Shown: positions 51,817 through 61,363 of the stretch, piece by piece | Layout: each line of letters begins with the position of its first letter | How positions within the stretch are numbered: position 1 is the first letter of the stretch | Assembly: GCA_029880245.1 (NCBI GenBank) | Contig: JAOUOR010000002.1 | Span: 1-64,000 of the forward strand | Source: Alphaproteobacteria bacterium | Lineage (GTDB): Bacteria; Pseudomonadota; Alphaproteobacteria; Micavibrionales; Micavibrionaceae | Length of the DNA: 64,000 nt | Reading direction: 5' to 3' | Notes under the pieces: model-generated | What the model saw: only the letters and a program-made list of their open reading frames with translations | Told to the model about the DNA's origin: nothing | Databases searched by the model: none | Position numbers and translations under genes: made by a program

Positions 51817-53982
51817 TTAATCTCCAAGCGCTTCTTGTAATGTTTTAGGTGTTAGAAGCTGCGGTAATAACACGGCCCCGCTTCTTTGCCCTGTAACCTT
51901 ATCCTTGGGCGGATAATATACATAGATTGGCACTCCGTTACGCCCGAAGGACTCAAGATATTCGGTAATCTCACCGTCATAATTCGTCCAATCTCCTATA
52001 AAGTAACGAATTTTCTTCTCTTCAAATAATTTTTTTGTGGACGCTATATTGATTGCCACAGCATGGTTGAGTTTACACGTAATGCACCAGCTGGCCGTCA
52101 TTTCCACAAAGACAGGATGCTGCGCAGCAAGGGCTGTTTCTAAAGCCTGAGCAGAGAATTTCTCTCCAAATTCATAATTGCGCGCTGTATTTATACTTTG
52201 CACCGGAGCGTTATTCACCCCCATAAGAGATAAAAACGGCATTAAGAGTGCTATTACAAAAGCGCCATTGCGCACATGCTTTAGAGCAGGTTTTGATGCT
52301 GTTATTTTTGCAATCCGGATAGATAACACGATAAAAAGCATTCCACTTAGGATATAAAGAACGCCGACTGCCCCTTTTTGAGCGCTTAAAACCCAGATCA
52401 ACCAGAGGCTAGACGCAAACATCGGAAGGGCCAAAAATTTCCTGAAACCCTCCATCCATGGGCCGGGACGGGGCAGAATTTTACAGGCTGCGGGAACATA
52501 GCAAAGGAAAAGATAGGGGAAGGCCAATCCAAACCCCAGCGCTGCAAAGACTGATAGAGAGATAAGGGCTGGCTGGACAAGGGCAAAACCTATGGCCGCC
52601 GCCATAAAGGGCGCCGTGCAAGGCGTAGCGACAACAGCCGCTAAAACGCCGGTAAAAAACGTGCCGCTTAAGCCTGCCTTTTGACTTAAGGACTGACCAA
52701 GACCGCCAAACCGGCTAGAAATTTCTATAAAGCCCATGAGATTCAAGGTGATTAGAAAGAACAGATAAGCCAAAGCCCCTACGATCACAGGGTTTTGTAG
52801 CTGGAATCCCCACCCGACAAGAAGTCCTGCGCTTTTAAACATCAAAAGCACGCCTGCAATCACGATAAAGCTGCCCATTATACCGGCTGTGTAGGCGAGT
52901 CCATGCTTACGTGCCAATGACGCCTCTTTTTCCGCTATTTTAACAAGGCTAAGAGCCTTCATCGAGAGAACCGGAAAGACGCAGGGCATCAGGTTCAGGA
53001 TTAACCCGCCAATCAGAGCAAAAATAATAGCACTGATAAGGGTGATTTGATCGGGTTGGATATAATCATCCTGTATATTTTCCACCAAAATGGGCTGTTC
53101 CTTAGTCGGTAGAGTTATTTTATACTCCATGGCATCGTCCCTGTGAAGCTTTATTTCATAGGCGCCTTCAGTATATTTCTGTCCTTTTATAGCCAATAAT
53201 CCGATCAAATTATCCTTAAGTGGCAGCGCCTGATCTCCACGATCATGAACAATCCAGATTACCTCCTCTTCCTCATAAACCTTAGGCTCGGCAGCGTGGT
53301 TAATCATCCCCCGATCCAGCGGAAAAAATTCAAGGTTCTGCCCTTCCAGATTAATACGCTCACTATCTTCAAGAGCCAGTTTTACCAATAAAAACCCGTC
53401 TTTTTCACGATAAGAAAAATCGCCTTCCAGAGTCTCAGGCAAAAATTTGCCTGCTTCCTCGATGTACGCACCATTATCCTTCTTAAAAGCAAGCGGGTCA
53501 TTCAGAGTAACAACCACGCTTTGCGATTCCGGAATGCAAATCTCATTACATACAAGCATGTTTACCTTGGCCCTAAGCTCTATTTTTCCCTCTGCTATGT
53601 TTTCAGGGAAAGTGATGGGCTGCAATAAGGTTACTTGATCGTAATAGCCGTAATTTGAAAGAAAATCAGTGTTAATTTTGTCTGGTATTGGCCATTTTAT
53701 ATCTTTTACTTCAATATCTTGTCCTGATTCCCATTCAACACTAACGGGAAGGCCCGAGTCACCTGGATTTGCCCAATAAACATGCCAATGCTCGGCAAGA
53801 TCTATAGTGATTGCCATTATCAGGCTTTGCCCTGCCTCAACTTTATTGCTCTCCGGCGTAATAGTCACATGCGTAAACGGACCATGCTCATCCATCGCAT
53901 AGGATGGGACTGCAAAACACAAAACAGCAAGATAGATCAGCGTTATTAACTTGAATTTAAAGCCTATAGGAAACTCTTTCAT
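51817..53982 (-). CDS. thiol:disulfide interchange protein DsbD family
   Basis: N-terminal DsbD/ScsB-like domain, TM core GLILNLMPCVFPVLSMKALSL, C-terminal TASWCITCKLN. Confidence 0.92.
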   Translation of the reverse strand: MKEFPIGFKFKLITLIYLAVLCFAVPSYAMDEHGPFTHVTITPESNKVEAGQSLIMAITIDLAEHWHVYWANPGDSGLPVSVEWESGQDIEVKDIKWPIPDKINTDFLSNYGYYDQVTLLQPITFPENIAEGKIELRAKVNMLVCNEICIPESQSVVVTLNDPLAFKKDNGAYIEEAGKFLPETLEGDFSYREKDGFLLVKLALEDSERINLEGQNLEFFPLDRGMINHAAEPKVYEEEEVIWIVHDRGDQALPLKDNLIGLLAIKGQKYTEGAYEIKLHRDDAMEYKITLPTKEQPILVENIQDDYIQPDQITLISAIIFALIGGLILNLMPCVFPVLSMKALSLVKIAEKEASLARKHGLAYTAGIMGSFIVIAGVLLMFKSAGLLVGWGFQLQNPVIVGALAYLFFLITLNLMGFIEISSRFGGLGQSLSQKAGLSGTFFTGVLAAVVATPCTAPFMAAAIGFALVQPALISLSVFAALGFGLAFPYLFLCYVPAACKILPRPGPWMEGFRKFLALPMFASSLWLIWVLSAQKGAVGVLYILSGMLFIVLSIRIAKITASKPALKHVRNGAFVIALLMPFLSLMGVNNAPVQSINTARNYEFGEKFSAQALETALAAQHPVFVEMTASWCITCKLNHAVAINIASTKKLFEEKKIRYFIGDWTNYDGEITEYLESFGRNGVPIYVYYPPKDKVTGQRSGAVLLPQLLTPKTLQEALGD

Positions 53983-54125
53983 GCTTCTTTCCTTGATATC
54001 CTGACATACAGGGATAAAAAATACGTCTATACGTACAGTATCTTTCTTCGTTTAATCTTGCTTTTGGTTACAAAATCCTACAATATTCCTGATGTTTGTA
54101 CCAATAACCCAAATAGAGACATTCC

Positions 54126-56087
54126 ATGAACACCCCCCTTTGGAGCCCTTCTCAGGATTTTATAGAAAAAACTTTCCTTTACCAGTTCAAAGAGAGGGTA
54201 GAGAGCAAATACACTCAGAAATTAGATGACTATACTGCGTTATGGCAGTGGTCAGTGGCCAACGCGCCGGATTTTTGGGATGAAATATGGGATTTTTGCG
54301 GGGTCATTGGTGATAAGGGCAAAACCACATTTGATGCTGCAGGCGGCATCATGCAGAAGGCTCGATTTTTTACGGATAGCAAACTTAATTACGCAGAAAA
54401 CCTTCTAAAGCACAAAAATGATAATACGGCCATAATTTTCCGTGATGAACACGGGGCCGAGCGCTCTTTAAGCTTTAATGATTTACATGTACGTGTCTCA
54501 AAATGGCAGCAAGCCATGAAGCATATGGGCATCACCAAGGGGGATCGCGTTGCAGGCTATATGCCCAATACACCTGAGACTATAATTGCAGCTCTTGCCG
54601 CTATCTCATTGGGCGCTATTTGGTCATCTGCCTCGCCGGACTTTGGAGTTCAAGGGGTTGTTGATCGATTCGGACAAACCCAGCCTAAACTCTTAATTGC
54701 TGTAGACGGCTACTACTATAACGGAAAAACGGTTGATGTTTTAGCCAAATTAAAAGACGTACAGCCGCAAATCGGGTCATTGGAACGCATTGTGATCGTG
54801 CCTTTTGCCGGATCGAATATGAATATTAGTGATATTCCTTTGTCCGAGAGTGAAGAGAGCTTCATAAATAGCTTTGAACCTAAGGATGTTGAGTTTGCCC
54901 GTGTGGAGTTCAACCATCCGCTTTTCATTATGTTTTCCTCTGGTACAACAGGCATTCCGAAATGCATCGTACATGGGCATGGGGGAACGCTACTCCAGCA
55001 TTTAAAGGAACATATGCTCCAATGTGATGTGAAACCCGATGATAAGGTTTTTTATTTTACTACATGTGGCTGGATGATGTGGAACTGGCTGATCTCGGCG
55101 CTGGGTTGCGGCGCTACGCTTCTCCTGTTTGATGGATCACCCTTTTATCCTGACGGCTATGCCCTTTGGGATTATACGTCCAAGCATAAATGTACGCTTT
55201 TTGGTACGTCTGCCAAGTATATTGATGCGATGAAGGTTAATAATATCCATCCAATGGATAAATATGACCTCTCTAGCCTTAGAACAATAACCTCGACAGG
55301 CTCACCTTTGGTGCATGAGGGCTTTGATTTCGTCTATGAGCATATAAAGAAGGACGTACATCTTGCTTCCATTTATGGGGGAACAGACATTATCTCTGCC
55401 AGTTTTGGCATTGGAAATCCGATATCACCGGTTTATAGGGGGGAGATACAGGGACCAGCCCTTGCCACAGATGTTGATATTTTTGATGAAAACGGTCAGC
55501 CTAAACCTCCAGGAAGCGGCCCAGGCGAGCTTGTCTGCAAGCAGCCCATTCCATCTATGCCTGTATCTTTCTGGAATGACGCCGATGGATCCCGATATGA
55601 GAGCGCTTATTACAAATGTTACCCTGATGTTTGGCATCACGGAGATTGGGTCGAAAAGACGGTGCATAATGGGTTCATTATTCACGGACGCAGTGATGCT
55701 ACCCTTAATCCAGGTGGTGTACGTATCGGCACAGCAGAGATATATCGGCAAGTCGAGCAAGTTGAGGCTGTAAAGGAATCTATATGTGTGGGTCAAAATT
55801 GGGACGGAGACGTACGGGTCATTCTTTTTATCGTGCTGAAAGATGGCTGGGATCTTGATGACAATCTTATCAAGGAGATAAAGGCCGTTATTCGCAATGG
55901 CGCTTCTCCCCGTCATGTTCCGGCCAAAATTATAGCCGTTTCCGATATACCTCGCACAAGAAGCGGTAAAATAACGGAAATTGCCGTCCGTGATATTATT
56001 CATGGTCGCGCTATTAAGAATATAGAAGCTCTGGCTAACCCCGAAGCACTTGAAGAATATAAGGATCTGGAAGCTTTGAAGGCCTGA
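54126..56087 (+). CDS. acetoacetate-CoA ligase
   Basis: 653 aa acyl-CoA synthetase; MFSSGTTGIPKCIVHGHGGTLLQHLKEH, TTCGWMMWNW, YGGTDIISASFG, RSGKITEIAVRDI. Confidence 0.93.
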   Translation: MNTPLWSPSQDFIEKTFLYQFKERVESKYTQKLDDYTALWQWSVANAPDFWDEIWDFCGVIGDKGKTTFDAAGGIMQKARFFTDSKLNYAENLLKHKNDNTAIIFRDEHGAERSLSFNDLHVRVSKWQQAMKHMGITKGDRVAGYMPNTPETIIAALAAISLGAIWSSASPDFGVQGVVDRFGQTQPKLLIAVDGYYYNGKTVDVLAKLKDVQPQIGSLERIVIVPFAGSNMNISDIPLSESEESFINSFEPKDVEFARVEFNHPLFIMFSSGTTGIPKCIVHGHGGTLLQHLKEHMLQCDVKPDDKVFYFTTCGWMMWNWLISALGCGATLLLFDGSPFYPDGYALWDYTSKHKCTLFGTSAKYIDAMKVNNIHPMDKYDLSSLRTITSTGSPLVHEGFDFVYEHIKKDVHLASIYGGTDIISASFGIGNPISPVYRGEIQGPALATDVDIFDENGQPKPPGSGPGELVCKQPIPSMPVSFWNDADGSRYESAYYKCYPDVWHHGDWVEKTVHNGFIIHGRSDATLNPGGVRIGTAEIYRQVEQVEAVKESICVGQNWDGDVRVILFIVLKDGWDLDDNLIKEIKAVIRNGASPRHVPAKIIAVSDIPRTRSGKITEIAVRDIIHGRAIKNIEALANPEALEEYKDLEALKA

Positions 56088-56133
56088 AATAAAAATCTTG
56101 CCAAAATTTTCCAGTCATCATAAAGTCACTTTT

Positions 56134-56220
56134 ATGAATTTATTTAAAGTTACTTATACTCTGAACTTTTTAAACGCAGCAGCGGCAAGAGCCTTTGCGG
56201 CAGCCTTTGTGGCTGTATAA
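56134..56220 (+). CDS. candidate small ORF (28 aa), Ala-rich
   Basis: hand translation MNLFKVTYTLNFLNAAAARAFAAAFVAV*; no strong RBS. Confidence 0.3.
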   Translation: MNLFKVTYTLNFLNAAAARAFAAAFVAV

Positions 56221-56326
56221 TTTCATCCATAGTGCCAAGAGCACGTTTACCCAACACATTAAATAAGTACAGCGTAATAAAGCATTAAGACTTTATATGC
56301 TATAGAGTTGACAGAAAGCAAAAGCA

Positions 56327-57568
56327 ATGCAGACAGTAGAAACAAACAATATGAGCGAACAAAAAATAGAAAATAATAGTGAGCGCGTTGATGAGGGCGG
56401 TGAGAAGCTGAAATTCCGGCCTGTCCTTCATGCACTGACGGCTAATCCAGGCGCAGAAATGATAAACTATGCGCGGGGTAAGACGAATATCATCACTTTG
56501 GGTCAGGGAGAGGGCGATATCCCGACACCGGATTTTATCTGCGAAGCCACTATGAACGCTATGAAAGAGGGACGTACATTTTACGGGCCCGTTTTGGGAC
56601 AAGAGGTTTTACGGGACGCTCTCAGTGATTATTACAGGCGGATTTACAAACTCGATATTCCCTCTAAACGTGTATTTGTGACCTCTTCCGGCTCTACAGC
56701 CATGCATTTATCTTTGGCTGCACTGGTTGATAAAGGCGATGAGGTTATCACAATCACGCCGATCTGGAAAAATCTGGTTGGTGCGATTGAACTGACGCAA
56801 GCCACAGGGAAACAAGTGGCCCTTGATAATGTCAATAATGAATGGAAGCTTGATCTGGACAAGCTCTTTTCTGCGGTGACCGAGAAAACCAAGGTGATTT
56901 TGATAGTTACGCCCTCTAATCCAACAGGCTGGACAGCCACTAAGGAGGAAATGAAGGCAATTCTCGATTTTGCAAGAGAGCGGGATATATGGATTCTCTC
57001 CGATGAGGTCTATGGCCGCCTTGTTTATGAGGGTGTACGTGCGCCAAGCTTTCTTGATGTGGCGCAAGAGGACGATCTTCTGCTGGTTGTGAACAGCTTT
57101 TCTAAAAGCTGGGCCATGACGGGCTGGCGATTGGGCTGGATTGTCGGACCGGAAATTGCCGAAGCCAAAATTCGTGATGTCGCACTTTATAATAAACTTT
57201 GCCCGCCTAGTTTCACACAATATGGCGCTGTGGCTGCTCTGGAGGCAGGAGAAGAGTTCCTCAAAGGGCAAATCGATAAATGGAGGAAAAATCGCGACAT
57301 TGTCGTTAATAGACTAGGTAAGCTTGAGAATGTGCATATGTCCTACCCAAAATCTACTTTTTATGCTTTCTTTAAAGTTGATGGTGAGCCGGATTGTATT
57401 GAATTCACCAAGCGTCTCATTGATGAAGCTGGTGTATTACTATCTCCGGGCAAACCTTTTGGTGATGTTTGCAAAGGGTATATCCGGCTTTGCTTTGCCG
57501 TATCAGAAGCCAGACTCAATGAGGCACTGGATAGGTTAGAAGCTGCGATAAATAAAGGTAGATCATGA
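56327..57568 (+). CDS. PLP-dependent class I/II aminotransferase (AspC-like)
   Basis: SNPTGWTATKEEM, LSDEVYGRLVY, SFSKSWAMTGWRLGW lysine motif. Confidence 0.92.
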   Translation: MQTVETNNMSEQKIENNSERVDEGGEKLKFRPVLHALTANPGAEMINYARGKTNIITLGQGEGDIPTPDFICEATMNAMKEGRTFYGPVLGQEVLRDALSDYYRRIYKLDIPSKRVFVTSSGSTAMHLSLAALVDKGDEVITITPIWKNLVGAIELTQATGKQVALDNVNNEWKLDLDKLFSAVTEKTKVILIVTPSNPTGWTATKEEMKAILDFARERDIWILSDEVYGRLVYEGVRAPSFLDVAQEDDLLLVVNSFSKSWAMTGWRLGWIVGPEIAEAKIRDVALYNKLCPPSFTQYGAVAALEAGEEFLKGQIDKWRKNRDIVVNRLGKLENVHMSYPKSTFYAFFKVDGEPDCIEFTKRLIDEAGVLLSPGKPFGDVCKGYIRLCFAVSEARLNEALDRLEAAINKGRS

Positions 57569-58101
57569 GAGGCTATTTCGGCATAGGCGTTGAAGGGATC
57601 AGCAAGGAACAAAATGTCGGCACAATTGTACGCTCAACCCATTCTTTTGGCGGCAGTTTCTTCTTCACTATTCAACCTGATGTTGATATTAAGGCTCTGC
57701 GCTCCAGCGATACATCCGATGCGTTTAATCATATGCCCTATTACCAATATGCAAATCCTGATGAATTAGCTCTGCCTGAGGACTGTACGTTAGTTGGCAT
57801 AGAGCTTACTGATGAATCCATTGTAATGCCTAGCTTCCGGCATCCTTTGCGCGCAGCGTACGTGTTTGGCCCCGAAATGGGAAGCCTATCCAAAGAGACT
57901 CTCAAACATTGCGATCATGTGGTAAAAATACCGATGAAATTTTGTGTCAATGTTGGTGTTGCCGCTGCTATTACCATGTATGACCGGATGATCTGTCTGG
58001 GTCGTTTTGCCGAGCGGCCTGTACGCCCCGGCGGACCGATAAAAAGGGGCAAAAAGCCGAAACCCCATAATCACCGCAGAAAAACGCGGAAAAAGATCTA
58101 G
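57565..58101 (+). CDS. TrmH-family RNA 2'-O-methyltransferase
   Basis: NVGTIVRSTHSFG, YVFGPEMGSLS, IPM..CVNVGVAAAITMYD; ATGA overlap with preceding gene; basic C-terminal tail. Confidence 0.88.
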   Translation: MRGYFGIGVEGISKEQNVGTIVRSTHSFGGSFFFTIQPDVDIKALRSSDTSDAFNHMPYYQYANPDELALPEDCTLVGIELTDESIVMPSFRHPLRAAYVFGPEMGSLSKETLKHCDHVVKIPMKFCVNVGVAAAITMYDRMICLGRFAERPVRPGGPIKRGKKPKPHNHRRKTRKKI

Positions 58102-58182
58102 AATTTCTTTGCCATATTTAGATTTTAGCAAGGTTTTATGCTATACTATAAGGGTATAAGGGACTTATGGGAGGTATGCTCT

Positions 58183-58446
58183 ATGGCAGATCTGAGGAAA
58201 CAATTAGCAGATTTCAGGCTGACGACTGCTCAGATATACTATCATATGCCCGATCATCAAAGTCTCCTGCAGGAATATATTTGGCAGGATTACGATATTT
58301 CACCGCAATTTCCTGTCCTAAAGAAATTTTTGGATTTCTGGGTCGAGGAGATTGAAGGTACGCTCCACTCCGTATATGTAGCTAAAAGAAAATTAATCAC
58401 TGATAGCGACATGGGCTTTGCAGATTTTGAATGCACACTCAACTAA
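58183..58446 (+). CDS. usg: Usg family protein
   Basis: LTTAQIYYHMPDHQSLLQEYIWQDYDISPQFPVLKKFLDFW and LHSVYVA; start at MADLRKQ. Confidence 0.85.
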   Translation: MADLRKQLADFRLTTAQIYYHMPDHQSLLQEYIWQDYDISPQFPVLKKFLDFWVEEIEGTLHSVYVAKRKLITDSDMGFADFECTLN

Positions 58447-58451
58447 ATTTT

Positions 58452-58766
58452 TTAATCACTATTTTGGGCCAAAGTGACCTGAAGGCCGTCAAGTTCTTCA
58501 TCCATAATAATCTGACAAGACAATCTTGAATTATCCTGTAAATCGAAAGCTTCATCCAGCATATCTTCTTCTTCCTCGCGTTTAGGAGGAAGTTTATCCA
58601 GCCACCCCTTATCAACATAAACATGACACGTGGCACAAGCACAAGCCCCACCACATTCTGCCTTAATAGGAAGCCTATACTCACGGATAATTTCCATCAC
58701 CCGCCAGCCCGAAACAGCTTCTAATTCACGAGTTTCACCGTTTTTGTCCTTAACAATCAGTTTCAT
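58452..58766 (-). CDS. adrenodoxin-type 2Fe-2S ferredoxin
   Basis: AECGGACACATCHVYVD cluster motif, SRLSCQI. Confidence 0.93.
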   Translation of the reverse strand: MKLIVKDKNGETRELEAVSGWRVMEIIREYRLPIKAECGGACACATCHVYVDKGWLDKLPPKREEEEDMLDEAFDLQDNSRLSCQIIMDEELDGLQVTLAQNSD

Positions 58767-58783
58767 GGTCCGTCCTTCAGAAT

Positions 58784-59635
58784 TTATTTTCCCTTATCTT
58801 CTTTTGTCATTAATTCCTGAAACGCAAATGTCAAGCCCGCGATTGACAATGCGTAGGTCAAGAGGACTGTCGCATATAATAGAATTTTTTCAAAAATTAG
58901 AGCAAAGGCAGGGCTAAAAGAAAGAAGGCCTATGATGGCAGAATAAAATGGAAGTAAAATGGCAAATACAGGAAATGAACATAAAAAAATCAAGATTATC
59001 ATCTTTGCAGAGTTATTGATCCCGCCCATTTTCTTTAAATAATCAGAGACCCTGAACCCCATCGCAGCAGGTACGTTTACAACACAAAGCCGTGTGGTCC
59101 ACACAATAACTGTAAACACACATAGAGCAATGAACATTCTGACCGGCACAGGTAATAGATTTTCAATAGCTTGTTCCTGCATTTCCGGAGACATCGGTAA
59201 TACTTTAGAAGCTGGAAGCATCACCCCCCATGCCAAAACTGTGAAAAAGATAAAAACAAGAATATAGCAGGCTATACTGACCTGCAAAGCGTCTTTACGG
59301 GATAAATCGGCCCCTTTTATATGCTTTATAATTCTGTCACTTTCATTTATTTCCGGAGCATCAACCAGCGTACCCCAAATATGTATGGGTTCGTGATAGA
59401 CAACAAAACGGACAAACATGGCAAAAAACAACGCTTCAACAAAAATCGCAGGCATCATAATCAAATTGTGGCGTAACATCCCGAGTTCTTCTATTCCGCC
59501 TAGCGACGCTATGCTCAGGACGCAAAAAATTTCCACGAATAAGACCGGCACAGCAACACGCGCCAGATATCCTTTATAATACCAGACAAATTCATAAGCT
59601 TTGGAAGCACTGGTTATAAAATCAAAACTTGCCAT
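58784..59635 (-). CDS. hypothetical multi-TM membrane protein
   Basis: several hydrophobic segments; no recognised family. Confidence 0.75.
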   Translation of the reverse strand: MASFDFITSASKAYEFVWYYKGYLARVAVPVLFVEIFCVLSIASLGGIEELGMLRHNLIMMPAIFVEALFFAMFVRFVVYHEPIHIWGTLVDAPEINESDRIIKHIKGADLSRKDALQVSIACYILVFIFFTVLAWGVMLPASKVLPMSPEMQEQAIENLLPVPVRMFIALCVFTVIVWTTRLCVVNVPAAMGFRVSDYLKKMGGINNSAKMIILIFLCSFPVFAILLPFYSAIIGLLSFSPAFALIFEKILLYATVLLTYALSIAGLTFAFQELMTKEDKGK

Positions 59636-59710
59636 GAGGTGTTTCTTTGTTTATTGCACAATACACATCAACATTACACACTTGCCTAAACTATTAAAAC
59701 ATTAAAAGCC

Positions 59711-60742
59711 ATGAAAAAGAAAATGCATAGCACCAAAGAAAATAGCGCCGTTATTACCTGGTTATATGTGTGTTGCGGTCTGGTTTTCCTGATGATTATT
59801 GTAGGCGCGATTACCCGCCTTACAGAATCCGGCCTATCGATAGTTGAATGGCGCCCCCTGATCGGGGCATTGCCGCCCATGAATGAGGAAGAATGGCAGC
59901 GCGTATATGAGCTTTATAAACTCTCTCCGGAGTTTGAAAAAAAACATTTCTGGATGGACATCGAGGATTTCAAAAATATCTTTTTCTGGGAATGGTTTCA
60001 CAGATTTCTGGGGCGTTTAATCGGAATAGTGTACGCTTTGCCGTTTTTGTTTTTCCTTATAAGAGGCTGGATACCGCAAGGATATAAGCTCAAGTTTTTT
60101 GGCTTGCTCGTGCTTGGAGGCGCACAAGGCTTTATGGGGTGGTATATGGTTAAAAGCGGGCTTGTTGATATCCCGTCTGTGAGCCATTACCGCCTTACTG
60201 CACATTTGTCACTCGCCCTGTTAATATATGGGTTAATGTTCTGGATAGCTCAAAGCCTCAAGGATTTGGGGACAAGTACAAAGCGTACAGGTCATTTTTG
60301 CCTTTACCGCCAAGGATGGGTAACGCTTGGTTTGCTTATGATTACAATTTTCTGGGGCGCGTACACGGCGGGGCTGGATGCCGGCCTTGTCTATAATGAC
60401 ACTTTTCCTAAGATGGGCGAGACATGGATTCCTTCCGAAATCTGGTTTTATAAACCTGTCTGGGTGAATTTTTTTGAAAATCCCGCAGGCGTACAATTTG
60501 TTCATCGATGGCTGGCTATGCTAACGGGGCTAGCCCTCTTTGGTTTGAGCATACGGGCGATGCATACAGGGTATAAAGATTTGCGTTTTGCCATGCTGGG
60601 GTTTTTTGTATTTATCCAGATAGGGCTTGGTATTTTTACGCTGCTCTCGGGGGTAAATATTGTTCTGGCGGTTTCCCATCAGGCCGGCGCAGTGCTCTTG
60701 CTGACCCTTTTACTGGCCTGTATGCATAAATTACGTGTTTAA
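59711..60742 (+). CDS. ctaA: heme A synthase (COX15/CtaA)
   Basis: VGAITRLTESGLSIVEWRPLIGALPP, EWFHRFLGRLIG, GFMGWYMVKSGL, QFVHRWLAML, HQAGAVLLL. Confidence 0.96.
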   Translation: MKKKMHSTKENSAVITWLYVCCGLVFLMIIVGAITRLTESGLSIVEWRPLIGALPPMNEEEWQRVYELYKLSPEFEKKHFWMDIEDFKNIFFWEWFHRFLGRLIGIVYALPFLFFLIRGWIPQGYKLKFFGLLVLGGAQGFMGWYMVKSGLVDIPSVSHYRLTAHLSLALLIYGLMFWIAQSLKDLGTSTKRTGHFCLYRQGWVTLGLLMITIFWGAYTAGLDAGLVYNDTFPKMGETWIPSEIWFYKPVWVNFFENPAGVQFVHRWLAMLTGLALFGLSIRAMHTGYKDLRFAMLGFFVFIQIGLGIFTLLSGVNIVLAVSHQAGAVLLLTLLLACMHKLRV

Positions 60743-60796
60743 ATGGCTTGTAAGGGCACAGAAATTACAGTAGAAAACATCTGACCTTTATAATAA

Positions 60797-60873
60797 GGGC
60801 CTGTAGCTCAGCTGGTTAGAGCAGTCCGCTCATAACGGATTGGTCGGGGGTTCAAGTCCCTCCGGGCCCACCA
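60797..60873 (+). tRNA. tRNA with CAT anticodon, probably tRNA-Ile2 (lysidine-modified), alternatively Met
   Basis: GGGCCTGTAGCTCAGCTGGTTAGAGCAGTCCGCTCATAACGGATTGGTCGGGGGTTCAAGTCCCTCCGGGCCCACCA; anticodon loop CTCATAA; GGGCCTG acceptor resembles alphaproteobacterial Ile2. Confidence 0.9.
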
Positions 60874-60885
60874 CAAAATTGCAGA

Positions 60886-60914
60886 AAACCGCCATTTCGG
60901 GCGGTTTCGTTCTT
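60886..60914 (+). terminator. intrinsic terminator after the CAT tRNA
   Basis: AAACCGCC-atttc-GGCGGTTT followed by cgttcttt. Confidence 0.7.
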
Positions 60915-61143
60915 TCCGGAAATCGCTGTGCTTCCCTCGTGCTCTCCAACACGGGATGCACGGGAATGCAAAGAAAAGTGTTGTTACCTCTCGAAAATGC
61001 ACGAAATTACAATAGTTTGGATGTACAAATATTGTGTTTTATCTGCTTGTGTGATTTATTTATATGAAATCATAAAAGAAAGACTTGATTTAGATAGGGC
61101 TTATCTATTATAAAGCCTCAGTCTTGAAGGCAACTTCTCTTGC

Positions 61144-61219
61144 GTCCCGTTCGTCTAGAGGCCTAGGACACCGCCCTTTCACGGCGGCAACACGGGTTCG
61201 AATCCCGTACGGGATGCCA
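61144..61219 (+). tRNA. tRNA-Glu (anticodon TTC)
   Basis: GTCCCGTTCGTCTAGAGGCCTAGGACACCGCCCTTTCACGGCGGCAACACGGGTTCGAATCCCGTACGGGATGCCA; full cloverleaf. Confidence 0.96.
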
Positions 61220-61363
61220 ATTATTTCAATAACTTAGATGATTTTCAAAAACTCCGTACGTAACTTATACGTAATATACGGGTTCATTTTTCATGGGATT
61301 TTGCTGTACTAAATAGGACAAGTAATAGTTGGAAAATTATGTCAGAGTTTGTAAATTCGTTTA

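Noticed and set aside
55425-56003. 192-aa minus-strand ORF opposite acetoacetate-CoA ligase
   Set aside because: Antisense to conserved AMP-ligase motifs; no recognisable domain.
56305-56330. TTGACA upstream of the aminotransferase as a promoter
   Set aside because: Only ~20 bp before the proposed start, leaving no room for a -10 and leader; could matter only if the start is the downstream Met.
60808-61002. 64-aa minus-strand ORF containing WARRDLNPRPIRYERTALTS
   Set aside because: Classic spurious translation of the antisense of a tRNA (here the CAT tRNA at 60797-60873).
60840-61067. 75-aa plus-strand ORF beginning in the tRNA 3' end
   Set aside because: Starts inside the tRNA and crosses the terminator hairpin; GGSSPSGPT is a tRNA-derived peptide.
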